Origin: Lachnospiraceae bacterium
GTDB lineage: Bacteria; Bacillota_A; Clostridia; Lachnospirales; Lachnospiraceae
DNA: 60,825 nucleotides
Direction: 5' to 3'
Assembly: GCA_017634255.1 (NCBI GenBank)
Contig: JAGBNT010000109.1
Location: 1 to 60,825 of the forward strand
Both the position numbers and the translations under genes were made by a program. Position 1 is the first letter of the stretch, and each line of letters begins with the position of its first letter. Shown piece by piece: positions 44,324 through 53,771 of the stretch. The notes beneath the pieces were generated by a model that saw only the letters and a program-made list of their open reading frames with translations, had not been told where the DNA came from and searched no databases.

Positions 44324-45384
44324 TAAAGATTTACTCCGAGGTCTCTTGCCAGCGCCTCGGGGTCGAGAGCGGCTTCCACCGCCTCTTCGGCACTGATTGT
44401 ACCCGATTGCACAAGCTCTGTCAAGGACTGGTCCATAGTCACCATATCCTTGTCCGCGCCTGCCTTTATGGCTTCGTAGAGCTCCACCGACCTGTCGAGC
44501 CTGACGAGCTCACGCATCTTTCCGTTCATGAAAAGGAGCTCATAGGCAGGGACCGACATGCCCTGGGAGGTGTGTATGAGCTGTCTCGTAACTATCGCCT
44601 TGAGGTTGTCCGCAAGGCGGAATCGCGCCATGGTGCGCTCCTGCTGCGGAAAGATATCCACGATGGAGCTTATGGTCTCCGGCACTGAATTAGTGGACAT
44701 TGCCGCGAATACGAGCCTTCCGGACTCAGCCGCCGTCAGGACCAGAGAAGCCTCCTCTGCCCCGCTTATCCTGTTCACGACCAGTACGTCGGGGTCCGCC
44801 CTCAGGGCGCTCTTTAACGCCGTGCGATAGTCCTTTACATCGAGTCCTATCTCACGCTGATTTATCATGCTCATAGAATTTTTATGCAAAAACTCTATGG
44901 GGTCCTCCAGCGTAATGATATTGCATGCTCTGGAGGAGTTGATCCTGTCTATCATAGCGGCAAGCATGGAGGACTTTCCCGAGCCTGAGGGTCCTGTCAT
45001 GATGATGAGTCCCTTCTTTTCCTCCGTAAGCCTTACAACCGCCGGCGGTATACTGAACTGGGCGGTATCGGGTATCTCCTTGTCCACGAGCCTTAATGCT
45101 ATGGTTATGCTGCCCCTTTGCTTATAGGCATTGACCCTGAGGCGCCCGAAATCACGGATAGATACCGAGAGCTCTATCTCCCCCTCCGCTTCGAAACGGT
45201 CCCTCTGCTCATGGGTCATGAAATTTACCAGGGTCTCCAGTGTCTCTGCGGAGGAGAGCTTATGGAAGTTGGAATCCTTAAGCTCCCCGTGTATCCGGAA
45301 TTTCGGCACGGCGCCCACGCTTAAATGAATATCCGAAGCCCTGCAGTTTCTGGCTTCGGATAAGATCTGGTTTATATCTATCAT
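44323..45384 (-). CDS. PilT-like ATPase with degenerate catalytic motifs
   Basis: The 353-residue protein aligns along its length with PilT (MIDINQILSEARNCRASDIH, Walker A GPSGSGKSS at about 131, Asp box ITLEDPIEFLHKN). However, Walker B reads DPDVLVVNRISG where active PilT has DPDIVLLGEMRD, so the catalytic Glu is lost. The His box reads AMSTN instead of STLHT. It may bind ATP without hydrolysing it, like a regulatory partner of PilT. It sits 12 bp downstream of a degenerate HD-GYP-like gene, away from pilB-pilT-pilC. PilU-type paralogues exist elsewhere but normally keep these residues. Confidence 0.85.
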   Translation of the reverse strand: MIDINQILSEARNCRASDIHLSVGAVPKFRIHGELKDSNFHKLSSAETLETLVNFMTHEQRDRFEAEGEIELSVSIRDFGRLRVNAYKQRGSITIALRLVDKEIPDTAQFSIPPAVVRLTEEKKGLIIMTGPSGSGKSSMLAAMIDRINSSRACNIITLEDPIEFLHKNSMSMINQREIGLDVKDYRTALKSALRADPDVLVVNRISGAEEASLVLTAAESGRLVFAAMSTNSVPETISSIVDIFPQQERTMARFRLADNLKAIVTRQLIHTSQGMSVPAYELLFMNGKMRELVRLDRSVELYEAIKAGADKDMVTMDQSLTELVQSGTISAEEAVEAALDPEALARDLGVNL

Positions 45385-45396
45385 TTTGTATCTGCC

Positions 45397-46509
45397 TTAA
45401 ACCGATACGCCAAAGCTGGCAAGTGCGCTCTTATCCACAACGCAGCGGTTATCCATCGTCTTCATTACATCCTTTATATAGATGCCGCCGTATACAAGCT
45501 CCTGTCCGAGGTCTATTATCTTGTTGTCGGAAAAAGTAAGCACTATGGGCTTTAGGATGTCCCTTTCATTTTCATTTATGACAAGAGCCTTTTCTCCGGT
45601 ATTCAGCTCCACCGAACAGCCGGGAACAACGATATTTATGGACTTTATAAGAGCATCGGTTATCTCCGGCTCAAACATCTCGTCATTTTCCATCAAAAAC
45701 CTTATGGCGGAAATCTCGGAGCTCGGCTCATCGAAATCGTTCATCGCAGTCATGTTGTCAAAAATCGCCGCAAGCTTTACGACCTTTGCCTCATAATAGC
45801 TCTTCCCCGCCTTTTCGGCAAAATCGTTCCTGGCGTAGGACTCCATTTCTCTTATGACCTGTATGGATATCCTCCTTATGACCGGATTCTGGGAGGTGGC
45901 ACTCTCGATATAGCGTGTACCCGCCATAGCGAGTCTCTCAATGGTCTCCATGTCTCCCTCGGTGAGATCTGACCCCGACTTATCCTTAAGCTCCTCCGGG
46001 ATATCCAGCATGCCTATGTCCATGATAAGCGCCGACATAACGGCATCATGAAGCTGGGTATGCTTAAGATTTAGCCTGTGGGCTATCATAGTCGTCAGGA
46101 TCGCGGTGTTAAGGGCGTGCTTAAAATATTTATCCTCACGGCTCCTTAAGGACTGCACGAAATTTATCTTGTGATCCAGATGTCCGTACCTTTTAATGAT
46201 CTGGGTGGCTACCTGCTCAAGCCCCGAATCGTTTTTATCCTTATCGTGGATAGCCCGAAGCTCATCCTCTATGGCAAAGGTGGACATCATAGTGAAGCGT
46301 TCAAACTCCATATCCTCGTCCGTCATAGGAGGTACAGGTTCCGCCGGTTCCAGGATATAAAGACCTATGATGCCGAAATTATGGACGCTCTCTATACCCT
46401 GTTTGGTAAGCTTGGAATTTCTGTCATAGAGCAGGACACCCTTTTTATTATATATGGGTTTTGCAAGCCTCATTCCCTCTTTAAGTTTCTCTTGACGAAC
46501 AAATAACAT
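45397..46509 (-). CDS. HD-GYP-like protein lacking the metal-binding residues
   Basis: The 370-residue protein has the layout of an HD-GYP c-di-GMP phosphodiesterase. The N-terminal part begins KLKEGMRLAKPIYNKKGVLL, and a helical domain starts KYFKHALNTAILTTMIAHRL. The HD motif (usually LLHDIGK) reads LIMDIGM, and the GYP loop (usually HHERxDGxGYP) is absent (VIREMESYARNDF). The later KLAAIFDNMTAMNDF still matches the xDxYDAMTS region. It is therefore probably not an enzyme but a binding or scaffold protein. The ATG at 46507-46509 has AGGAGGAG before it; a start eight codons earlier is rejected. It lies between the EAL protein and the PilT paralogue. Confidence 0.78.
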   Translation of the reverse strand: MLFVRQEKLKEGMRLAKPIYNKKGVLLYDRNSKLTKQGIESVHNFGIIGLYILEPAEPVPPMTDEDMEFERFTMMSTFAIEDELRAIHDKDKNDSGLEQVATQIIKRYGHLDHKINFVQSLRSREDKYFKHALNTAILTTMIAHRLNLKHTQLHDAVMSALIMDIGMLDIPEELKDKSGSDLTEGDMETIERLAMAGTRYIESATSQNPVIRRISIQVIREMESYARNDFAEKAGKSYYEAKVVKLAAIFDNMTAMNDFDEPSSEISAIRFLMENDEMFEPEITDALIKSINIVVPGCSVELNTGEKALVINENERDILKPIVLTFSDNKIIDLGQELVYGGIYIKDVMKTMDNRCVVDKSALASFGVSV

Positions 46510-46561
46510 CAGCTCCTCCTGTACGGTTATCAACTATCTCAAGGCAGCTATGGATGCGCTT

Positions 46562-49500
46562 CTATATCTCTTTGAAACGCTCCACCAGCAGCTTTTCAAA
46601 CTCTTCCGTAGTCACCGGCTTGGAATAATAATACCCCTGCGCTACATCACAGTTAATGGATTTAAGAAACTCTGCCTGTTCTCTTGTCTCCACACCCTCT
46701 GCCACTACCTTTAAGCCGAGCTGCCTGGACATGGAAACCGAATTTTCCACTATTATGCGTCCCCTCTTGGTGGACATTATCTTGTCTATAAAATACCTGT
46801 CTATCTTTATGATATCCACAGGAGCACGTCTTAGCATGTTGAGGGAGGAATAGCCCGAGCCGAAATCGTCCATCTCTATCACGAAGCCTATATCCTTGAG
46901 CCTCTGCATCGTGGCGTAAAGATCCTCGGCGTTGTCGGTAAAGAGGGTTTCCGTTATCTCCAGCTCCAGATATTTGGGGTCTATGCCATTCCTGTTTATC
47001 ATATCGGTAAGCACCCTGACCAGATCCGTATTGTTTATATGGAAACGGGAGATATTTACCGAGATCGGGATGAGCTTATCCATATTCTTAAGCCTTGCCA
47101 GATATTCACAGGCAGTCTCCCACATATATTCGTCCAGCTTTTTAACAAAGCCGTTGCTTTCAAAAAGCGGTATGAACTCTCCGGGGGAATGTATTCCCTT
47201 GGTGGGATGGAGCCAGCGCACTAACGCCTCCGCCCCGCAAAGCTTTTCCGTCTTTAAGTCCACCTTGGGCTGCAGGTACATTACAAATTCATTGTTGTCC
47301 AGAGCCACATTCATCTGGGAGGTGATCTCGGATATCTTTCTTTGCTGTATCCTTACCTTGTCGTCGTAAATGGCGAAATTCGTTATGGAATTATTCTTTA
47401 TCTCCTGCTTCGCCATTCTGGCTCTGTCGCACATTAAGCGCACCGGAATGTCCCGCTTACTGATCATATAGATGCCGTAGGATAAGGTAGAGCCGCAGCG
47501 CCTTGCAGCGTCAAAGCTGAAGCTTGCCGTAAGCGAATCTATATAGTCAAATATCTCCTTCTCATGTACATAGGCTATGAGGATGGAGAATACATCCGCC
47601 ATGTACCTTCCCGCAATATTTACTCCCTTGAGGCTCTCCCGGATGCTGCGCCCGAGCTCCTCTAAGCACTTGTTTCCGGTCTTAATGCCGAATCTGTCGT
47701 TTATGACCCTGAACCTGTCGATATCCACTGAGATAATTGCATAGTGCATCTCCATATCGGAGTGGATGATCTCCTGCGCCTTGCGGTAAAACGCCTCGGA
47801 ATTATAGAGCTTCGTCATAGAGTCATAATCCGCCCTGAACTCGAGCTCCGCCTTTATCTCCATCTCGGCATTCACATCCTGCAATATGCCGAGAACCCTG
47901 TATAATTCATTATTCAGCCCGTTAAGGGTCTGCACTGTTATCGTGAACCAGCGAGAAACCTCATAGCGGTTTATGAGCCTTACCGTTATCTCGTGGGTAT
48001 CCGGCTGGGATTTTACCTTCCGCAGGAAATCCGTAAACTTCTCCCGGTCGTCCTTGTAGACCACCAGCCCCTCCAGAAGCGACCACTCGTCCGCCAGCAT
48101 ACCCTCAGTCAGGTCAAACATCTCCTCAAAGGTAGTGCAGACATAGTACCTTGAAGAGGGAACGTCATATTCAAATACAAAGATCGAGGTAAGCTCGTTT
48201 ACATGCTCGTAGCGCTCATTGCTCTGGGCTATCTCCTGCATGAACTCGTTGTTCTCAATAATGGTATGATATTTCGCCTCGACCATCGCCTTCTGCTTAA
48301 GCTCATTTTTCAGGTCGTTGATATCCCTGGCAGAAAAGATCACGAGCTCATCTTCCTCGTAATCGTCGGTTATATAAAGTACCGAGCTTACATCATACCA
48401 TCTGTATTCCCCGTTCTCGCCCTTTATCCTAAGCTGCTTGTTGATCGTGGTCTTCCCCATCTTAACCGCCTCGTGGATAGAGTCGGGGTCGGTTGCGGCA
48501 AGAAACTCCTCCCTGTCCTGATAGTGGACAATGTTATCAAGGGCTTCCTTTCTGAGCTTCGCGTAGCTTGTAACAACATCGCCCTCTATCTTTGCTATAT
48601 TCGCCTCCCTTACACGGGTGCATTTATTCCGGCTTAAATTTATCTCCCAGATAATGTCATGAGACTTTATGATCGCATCATTAAAGTGATGCATGCTCTT
48701 TTCTATCTCACGCATCTGCTGTTTTATATCCTCATTGACATCGGCTATGACAAAGATGGTATCGCGATTTTTAAGGGATATCCTGGTGCAGCGGACATGC
48801 TCCTTCGCCCTTAGATCGGGAGAATATACGTCGAAATCCTGTGAGCGCTCATCGTCCGCCATGAGCTTCATCGGGCAGTCCTGGCACGGGCTGTCCTTGC
48901 CCTTAAGCTTCTCATAGCAGCAGCCTTCGCTCACCCCTTCAAAGCGATCCTTCATCGCCTTGTTCATATAGATAATGTTATGATCGGAATCGACGGCGTA
49001 TGCCCAGGTTACTATCGGATCCAGGATATTTTTTATCAGGGTCATATCGCCCTCTGCCGAAGCGGGGGCAACCTCAAATTCATCTCTGGACTTTAAGGAG
49101 CTGTCATATATATAGAAGGTATCTTCTTCATCCTGCTGTGCTCTCTTTAGCGCCTTGTCCGCCTTATCGAGCATCTTATCATACCCCGATGGAAATACCG
49201 GCTGCGAAAGCGCCACTCCGATATTAACCTCGCTCTTAACCCCGGGGAAGCTTTCCTTTATGAGCTCCTTTAAGCTGCTGAGCATAAACGCAGCCTTATC
49301 GCAGACTATCCTGACATCGGTTATTCCGGGCATGGCGAAGATAAAACCGGTCGCACTGTAACGACCCAGCTCATCGGTCGTCCTTATCGCGTTCTTAAGG
49401 GTCTGGGCTGCGTCGCCCAAAAGCTTGTCCGCGCTTTCGTCCCCCTTTTCCTGCCTTACCCTGTCCACCGAAGACACCGATATCAAAAACAGGGTATTGA

Positions 49501-50002
49501 GGCAGGAATCCATATCCTCCGCGTAGATGCTTTTTATCTTTTTCTCTGCAAGAGAGTAGCTGTCAAGACCAGTAACCTCGTCCCGGCTTCCCTCCGTCTC
49601 CCTGACGGTCACCTCGCCGTTTACCGGAGACAGGCTTCCGTATATCATGAGGGGTTTCTGGTCGTCGTCGTTAATAGCCTTTCCGGTCGCCTTAAACCAT
49701 CTGTAGTTTCCCTCAAAATCCATGCACCGGAAGGACTCTGTCCTCTCCTCGTCAGGGTCGTCTATCGCCAGAGGTCTGAAAAAGCTAAGAGCCCGCTTAA
49801 CATCCTCGGGATATACCTTTCCGGAAACCTCCATTCCGTCACTGAAAAACTCTATCCGCATGGAACAGGGTATGAATTTATTGATATTCCGGGAATAATT
49901 CATAGTGTCCGTCTGAATGTTGTATTCAAACAGCACCGTTATCTCTTCCCTGCCCCGCCCGGAAAAACTGCTTTCCTTTGTTTCTTTACTATTACTCTCC
50001 AT
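46562..50002 (-). CDS. Multi-PAS GGDEF-EAL protein, probable c-di-GMP phosphodiesterase
   Basis: The 1,146-residue cytoplasmic protein has several sensor and signalling parts. These are an N-terminal PAS-like region, a degenerate GGDEF-like domain (SRDEVTGLDSYSLAEKKI, about 140-270), two or three PAS domains (one with DSPCQDCP), a second GGDEF domain whose signature reads MADVF, and a C-terminal EAL domain. The EAL domain keeps the catalytic residues: AEALVRW, SVNIS, ELEITE, MDDFGSGYSS, IIKIDRYF, VVAEGVE, QGYYYSKP. It should degrade c-di-GMP but not make it. I use the ATG at 50000-50002 (GGAGAAG upstream) rather than a GTG at 50044. It follows hemW and precedes the HD-GYP-like gene. Confidence 0.88.
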   Translation of the reverse strand: MESNSKETKESSFSGRGREEITVLFEYNIQTDTMNYSRNINKFIPCSMRIEFFSDGMEVSGKVYPEDVKRALSFFRPLAIDDPDEERTESFRCMDFEGNYRWFKATGKAINDDDQKPLMIYGSLSPVNGEVTVRETEGSRDEVTGLDSYSLAEKKIKSIYAEDMDSCLNTLFLISVSSVDRVRQEKGDESADKLLGDAAQTLKNAIRTTDELGRYSATGFIFAMPGITDVRIVCDKAAFMLSSLKELIKESFPGVKSEVNIGVALSQPVFPSGYDKMLDKADKALKRAQQDEEDTFYIYDSSLKSRDEFEVAPASAEGDMTLIKNILDPIVTWAYAVDSDHNIIYMNKAMKDRFEGVSEGCCYEKLKGKDSPCQDCPMKLMADDERSQDFDVYSPDLRAKEHVRCTRISLKNRDTIFVIADVNEDIKQQMREIEKSMHHFNDAIIKSHDIIWEINLSRNKCTRVREANIAKIEGDVVTSYAKLRKEALDNIVHYQDREEFLAATDPDSIHEAVKMGKTTINKQLRIKGENGEYRWYDVSSVLYITDDYEEDELVIFSARDINDLKNELKQKAMVEAKYHTIIENNEFMQEIAQSNERYEHVNELTSIFVFEYDVPSSRYYVCTTFEEMFDLTEGMLADEWSLLEGLVVYKDDREKFTDFLRKVKSQPDTHEITVRLINRYEVSRWFTITVQTLNGLNNELYRVLGILQDVNAEMEIKAELEFRADYDSMTKLYNSEAFYRKAQEIIHSDMEMHYAIISVDIDRFRVINDRFGIKTGNKCLEELGRSIRESLKGVNIAGRYMADVFSILIAYVHEKEIFDYIDSLTASFSFDAARRCGSTLSYGIYMISKRDIPVRLMCDRARMAKQEIKNNSITNFAIYDDKVRIQQRKISEITSQMNVALDNNEFVMYLQPKVDLKTEKLCGAEALVRWLHPTKGIHSPGEFIPLFESNGFVKKLDEYMWETACEYLARLKNMDKLIPISVNISRFHINNTDLVRVLTDMINRNGIDPKYLELEITETLFTDNAEDLYATMQRLKDIGFVIEMDDFGSGYSSLNMLRRAPVDIIKIDRYFIDKIMSTKRGRIIVENSVSMSRQLGLKVVAEGVETREQAEFLKSINCDVAQGYYYSKPVTTEEFEKLLVERFKEI

Positions 50003-50056
50003 AAAATCAGCTAAACTTCTCCAAAAATATGCTAAATAAGACACACTATATGAACA

Positions 50057-50085
50057 ATTCTACCAATTTTTATACAATTCTACAA
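50057..50085 (-). promoter_or_regulatory. Predicted promoter of the EAL / HD-GYP-like / PilT-like genes
   Basis: Minus strand: TTGTAG (50080-50085), 17 bp, TAGAAT (50057-50062). The -35 overlaps the hemW stop region, so the signalling genes can be expressed apart from hemW. Confidence 0.45.
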
Positions 50086-51276
50086 CAGGAAGTTAGACAT
50101 AATCTCATTGGCGGCGTCCATCCCCCGTACCGTCAGCCGGACGCTCTCCCCATCGTCCTCGATGAGCCCGAGCCTGCTGTATTTAGCTATGACACCAGCG
50201 TATATCCCGTCAAGGCTCACTCCGAAGGAGCTCTCAAAATCCCTGCGCCTGACCCCAGCCGTCTTTCTTAAGCCCAGGAACATAAACTCCTCCATGGCTT
50301 CCTTCTCTTTAAGGCGCTGCACTTCCACCCTGGAGTCCGCAGGAGCCGGCAGGTATCTTTTAAGCTCCCGGGTGTTGGAGAACCTGAAGGCTCCCATAAG
50401 GGATGCAGCCCCGAGTCCCAGCCCAAGATAGTCCTTTCTGTCCCAGCATGCGAGATTGTGGACGCACTCATACCCCTTACGGGCATAGTTTGAGATCTCG
50501 TATCTGTCATACCCGTTTTCATTTAAGATACGCCGCGTCATAAGGTAGATTTCGTATTCCTCATCCTCATCCGGCAGCTTAAGGCTCTCCCTGTCCCCCT
50601 CCCCGAAAGGGGTTCCCTCCTCTATTATCAGGGAGTACGCCGAAATATGCTCCGGCTTAAGGGCAAGCACCTTATCTAAAGTCCGCTCATAGCTTTTAAC
50701 AGTCTGCATCGGTATACCGGAAATGAGGTCGATATTGATATTTTCAAAGCCGCTCTCCCGCGCAGCGCCATAGAGCCTTAGGAAGTCCTCAAAGCTATGT
50801 ATGCGCCCGAGCTTTTTGAGCTCACCGTTATCCGCGGTCTGCAGCCCTATGCTGAGGCGGTTTATTCCGGCTGCCCTTAGCACGGTAAGCTCCCTTTTTA
50901 TAATATCCTCCCCGTACACCCCCGGATTTAATTCGATGGATATCTCGGTCTTTTCATCCACCGTGAAAATATTCTTTAGTTTACATAATATTTCAGATAT
51001 TTTTTCAGCATCTATTATATTAGGGGTTCCGCCGCCAATATATATGCTTCGAACTTGTCTATTTATGTCAACTACCGTTTCCGCCTCTCTTTCCCTGTCA
51101 AGGATGAGCTTTCCCCCCTCAAGGGCTTTTGCCTCCCTTAGGAGGGCTTTAAAATACTGCTCCATAAGCGCAGTATTCCTGCCTCCCTCGGGGAAAGACA
51201 GGAAATCACAGTAATTGCATTTCTTTATGCAAAAGGGGATATGAATATAAAGTGAGATCTTATTATCTTCAGACAT
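50080..51276 (-). CDS. hemW: Radical SAM family heme chaperone HemW
   Basis: HemW is a radical SAM protein, formerly named after coproporphyrinogen oxidase, that handles heme insertion. The 398-residue protein has the cluster motif CIKKCNYC (about 16-23) in YIHIPFCIKKCNYCDFLSFP, the SAM-binding GGGTP (about 81-85), ISIELNPG, and the HemW-type HNLACWDRKDYLGLG. The C-terminal HemN domain (EEFMFLGLRKTAGV) follows. It starts 35 bp after lepA, the same lepA-hemW order found in many Bacillota. Confidence 0.94.
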   Translation of the reverse strand: MSEDNKISLYIHIPFCIKKCNYCDFLSFPEGGRNTALMEQYFKALLREAKALEGGKLILDREREAETVVDINRQVRSIYIGGGTPNIIDAEKISEILCKLKNIFTVDEKTEISIELNPGVYGEDIIKRELTVLRAAGINRLSIGLQTADNGELKKLGRIHSFEDFLRLYGAARESGFENINIDLISGIPMQTVKSYERTLDKVLALKPEHISAYSLIIEEGTPFGEGDRESLKLPDEDEEYEIYLMTRRILNENGYDRYEISNYARKGYECVHNLACWDRKDYLGLGLGAASLMGAFRFSNTRELKRYLPAPADSRVEVQRLKEKEAMEEFMFLGLRKTAGVRRRDFESSFGVSLDGIYAGVIAKYSRLGLIEDDGESVRLTVRGMDAANEIMSNFLL

Positions 51277-51311
51277 GGGCTCTTAAACGGAGGCGCTCTT
51301 AAGCTCCGGCT

Positions 51312-53123
51312 CTACTCGTCCCCGAGCTTTAGGACATTTAAGAAGGCCTTTTTAGGTATCTCCACATTTCCTATCTGGCGCATCTTCTTTTTGCCTTCCT
51401 TCTGCTTTTCAAGCAGCTTTCTCTTTCGGCTTATGTCTCCTCCATAGCACTTTGCCAGCACATCCTTCCTGTATGCCTTTATGGTTTCCCGGGCAATTAT
51501 CTTTCCTCCGACGGCAGCCTGCAGCGGAATGTCGAAAAGCTGTCTGGGTATCTCTTCCTTCAGCTTTTCGCACATCTTCTTTCCGCGCTCATAAGCGTTG
51601 TCCTTAAACACGATAAAGGACAGGGCATCCACGTATTCATGGTTTATAAGTATGTCCAGCTTAACCAGCTCGGAGCGCTTATATTCCGAAAGCTCGTAGT
51701 CAAAGGAGGCATAGCCTCTCGAACGGCTTTTCAGCGCGTCAAAAAAGTCATAGATTATCTCATTTAACGGAAGCTCGTATTTTAAGAGCACCCTCGTAGT
51801 CTCCATGTAGTCCATCCCGGTCTGGATGCCGCGTCTTTCCTGACAAAGGCTAATTATTGCCCCGAGATACTCCGTGGATACCATTATCTCCGCGGCTACA
51901 TAGGGCTCTTCCATATAGTCTATCTCGGAGGGGTCAGGCATATTAGCCGGGTTGGTGAGCTCCATAAGCTCCCCGTCGGACTTGTGTATCCTGTAAACGA
52001 CTCCCGGAGCTGTCGTAACGAGGTCCATGTCGTACTCCCGCTCCAGGCGCTCCGTGATAATGTCCAGATGCAGCAGTCCAAGGAAGCCGCATCTAAATCC
52101 GAATCCTAATGCGATGGAGGTCTCCGGCTCGTACACCAGGGAGGCGTCGTTTAGCTGCAGCTTCTCGAGGGCATCCCGAAGATCGGGATATTTAGCCGAA
52201 TCGGCAGGATAAACCCCGCAGTAGACCATCGGATTTACCTTCTTATATCCGGGGAGCGCCTCCTTGCAGGGCTCCATGGAATTGGTTACGGTATCTCCCA
52301 CCCTCGTCTGCTTTAATTCCTTTATGCTTGCGGTTATATAACCTACCATTCCGGCGGAGAGCTCCTCGCATGGGATAAACTGCCCTGCACCGAAATAGCC
52401 TACCTCTATTACCTCGTCGCTGGCTCCGGTAGCCATAAATCTAACCGGGGTCCCCTTTCGGATCACCCCGTCCATCACTCTTATAAAGACTATGACCCCC
52501 TTGTAGGAATCGTAGACCGCATCAAAGATAAGCGCCTTAAGAGGGGCATTTATATCCCCCCGGGGTGCGGGGATCTTCTCTACTATTGCCTCTAAAACGT
52601 CCTCTATGCCTATGCCCTGCTTCGCGGATATCCTCGGTGCGTCCGCCGCCTCTATACCTATTACATCCTCTATCTCGGCAGCCACCTCATCCGGTCTGGC
52701 TGAGGGCAGGTCTATCTTATTTATGACAGGGAAAACCTCCAGATCGTGATCCAGCGCCAGATAGACATTTGCAAGGGTCTGTGCCTCTATGCCCTGGGAG
52801 GCGTCCACGACCAGTATCGCCCCGTCACACGCCGCCAGAGAACGCGAGACCTCATAGTTAAAGTCCACATGACCCGGGGTGTCTATCAGGTTGAAGATAT
52901 ATTCCTCTCCGTTTTTTGCCTGATATACGGTCCTTACGGCCTGACTCTTTATCGTTATGCCTCTTTCCCTCTCCAGATCCATATTATCGAGGACCTGATC
53001 CTGCATCTCGCGCTCCGTCAGAAGCCCAGTCTTCTCTATTATCCTGTCGGCAAGGGTGGATTTGCCGTGGTCTATATGTGCGACTATACTGAAATTCCTT
53101 ATATGGTCTTCGCTTATTGACAT
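51312..53123 (-). CDS. lepA: Elongation factor 4 (LepA)
   Basis: LepA is a ribosome-bound translational GTPase. The 603-residue protein has the G1 motif AHIDHGKST (near residue 15), [13 protein letters not shown] (G2), DTPGHVDF (G3) and NKIDLPSA (G4). The LepA-specific C-terminal domain contains [34 protein letters not shown] precedes the ATG. It is divergent from rpsT with separate promoters. Confidence 0.97.
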   Translation of the reverse strand: MSISEDHIRNFSIVAHIDHGKSTLADRIIEKTGLLTEREMQDQVLDNMDLERERGITIKSQAVRTVYQAKNGEEYIFNLIDTPGHVDFNYEVSRSLAACDGAILVVDASQGIEAQTLANVYLALDHDLEVFPVINKIDLPSARPDEVAAEIEDVIGIEAADAPRISAKQGIGIEDVLEAIVEKIPAPRGDINAPLKALIFDAVYDSYKGVIVFIRVMDGVIRKGTPVRFMATGASDEVIEVGYFGAGQFIPCEELSAGMVGYITASIKELKQTRVGDTVTNSMEPCKEALPGYKKVNPMVYCGVYPADSAKYPDLRDALEKLQLNDASLVYEPETSIALGFGFRCGFLGLLHLDIITERLEREYDMDLVTTAPGVVYRIHKSDGELMELTNPANMPDPSEIDYMEEPYVAAEIMVSTEYLGAIISLCQERRGIQTGMDYMETTRVLLKYELPLNEIIYDFFDALKSRSRGYASFDYELSEYKRSELVKLDILINHEYVDALSFIVFKDNAYERGKKMCEKLKEEIPRQLFDIPLQAAVGGKIIARETIKAYRKDVLAKCYGGDISRKRKLLEKQKEGKKKMRQIGNVEIPKKAFLNVLKLGDE

Positions 53124-53186
53124 TTATTATTTCCTTTCCGCTTCGGGCTGTCCTGATCAGCTTCTCTTCTGCTTTTGCACCACCCA

Positions 53187-53215
53187 ATTATACTGGGAAA
53201 TATTTTTAAAAACAA
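53187..53215 (-). promoter_or_regulatory. Predicted sigma-A promoter of lepA-hemW
   Basis: Minus strand: TTGTTT (53210-53215), 17 bp, TATAAT (53187-53192), about 60 bp before the lepA start. Confidence 0.7.
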
Positions 53216-53237
53216 TGGTAAACTCCTGAGTAAGCTC

Positions 53238-53266
53238 TTGACACGGGGATTTTTTGCTATTAAAAT
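53238..53266 (+). promoter_or_regulatory. Predicted sigma-A promoter of rpsT
   Basis: TTGACA (53238-53243), 17 bp, TAAAAT (53261-53266). This is the best -35 in the window and fits a highly expressed ribosomal gene. The leader is about 90 nt. Confidence 0.8.
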
Positions 53267-53281
53267 GACAGAGCGCATAAA

Positions 53282-53319
53282 CCCGGGGTGAGGCGAAAGC
53301 CTTCCGTGTCAAAACCGGG
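53282..53319 (+). promoter_or_regulatory. Folded leader of rpsT
   Basis: CCCGG (53282-53286) pairs with CCGGG (53315-53319), and inside AGGC-GAAA-GCCT (53291-53302) forms a GNRA-capped hairpin. It could be an autoregulatory S20-binding site; that is a guess. Confidence 0.45.
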
Positions 53320-53363
53320 AAAAAGCAGTAAAAATTTATAATCTTTAAGAAGGAGGGATAAAA

Positions 53364-53627
53364 GTGGCTAACATTAAATCTGCAAAAAAGCGTATCAAGA
53401 CCAGCGAGAAAAGAGCAGAGCGCAACAAGGCAGTCAGGAGCGGAGTTAAGACTTCCATTAAGAAGCTTCATACCGCTATCGAGTCAGGAGACAAGGCAGC
53501 AGCAGGCGAAGCACTTAAGGGTGCCATCTCCACCATCGAAAAGGCTGGCTCCAAGGGCGTTTATCATAAAGACAACGTTTCCAGAAAAGTATCACGTTTA
53601 ACCAAAGCCGTAAATAAGATGGCTTAA
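53364..53627 (+). CDS. rpsT: 30S ribosomal protein S20
   Basis: S20 binds 16S rRNA in the body of the small subunit. The 87-residue protein is Lys/Arg/Ala-rich and helical, starting MANIKSAKKRIKTSEKRAER and ending HKDNVSRKVSRLTKAVNKMA, both typical. Translation starts at GTG (53364-53366) after AAGGAGGGATAAAA. It is the only chromosomal gene on the plus strand outside the element apart from the left-side acetyltransferase remnant. Confidence 0.97.
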   Translation: MANIKSAKKRIKTSEKRAERNKAVRSGVKTSIKKLHTAIESGDKAAAGEALKGAISTIEKAGSKGVYHKDNVSRKVSRLTKAVNKMA

Positions 53628-53701
53628 ATCGAGCCGGGTGCACTCGCATCCAGCTTATCAGCTTATTCCGCGAGCCGCCGGTCGGCTCTGCGATAAAAAA
53701 T

Positions 53702-53744
53702 CCGCCGCAGTATCCCTCTATACTGCAGCGGTTTTTTATTTTTC
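53702..53744. terminator. Bidirectional terminator between rpsT and the small mgtE-linked gene
   Basis: CCGCCGCAGTAT (53702-53713) pairs with ATACTGCAGCGG (53720-53731), one mismatch, with TTTTTTATTTTT on the plus side and A-runs giving TTTTTT on the minus side. A further hairpin, GAGCCG/CGGCTC (53672-53688), lies just before it. Confidence 0.85.
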
Positions 53745-53771
53745 AATCGTAACTGTTCAGAATAGTTACTT

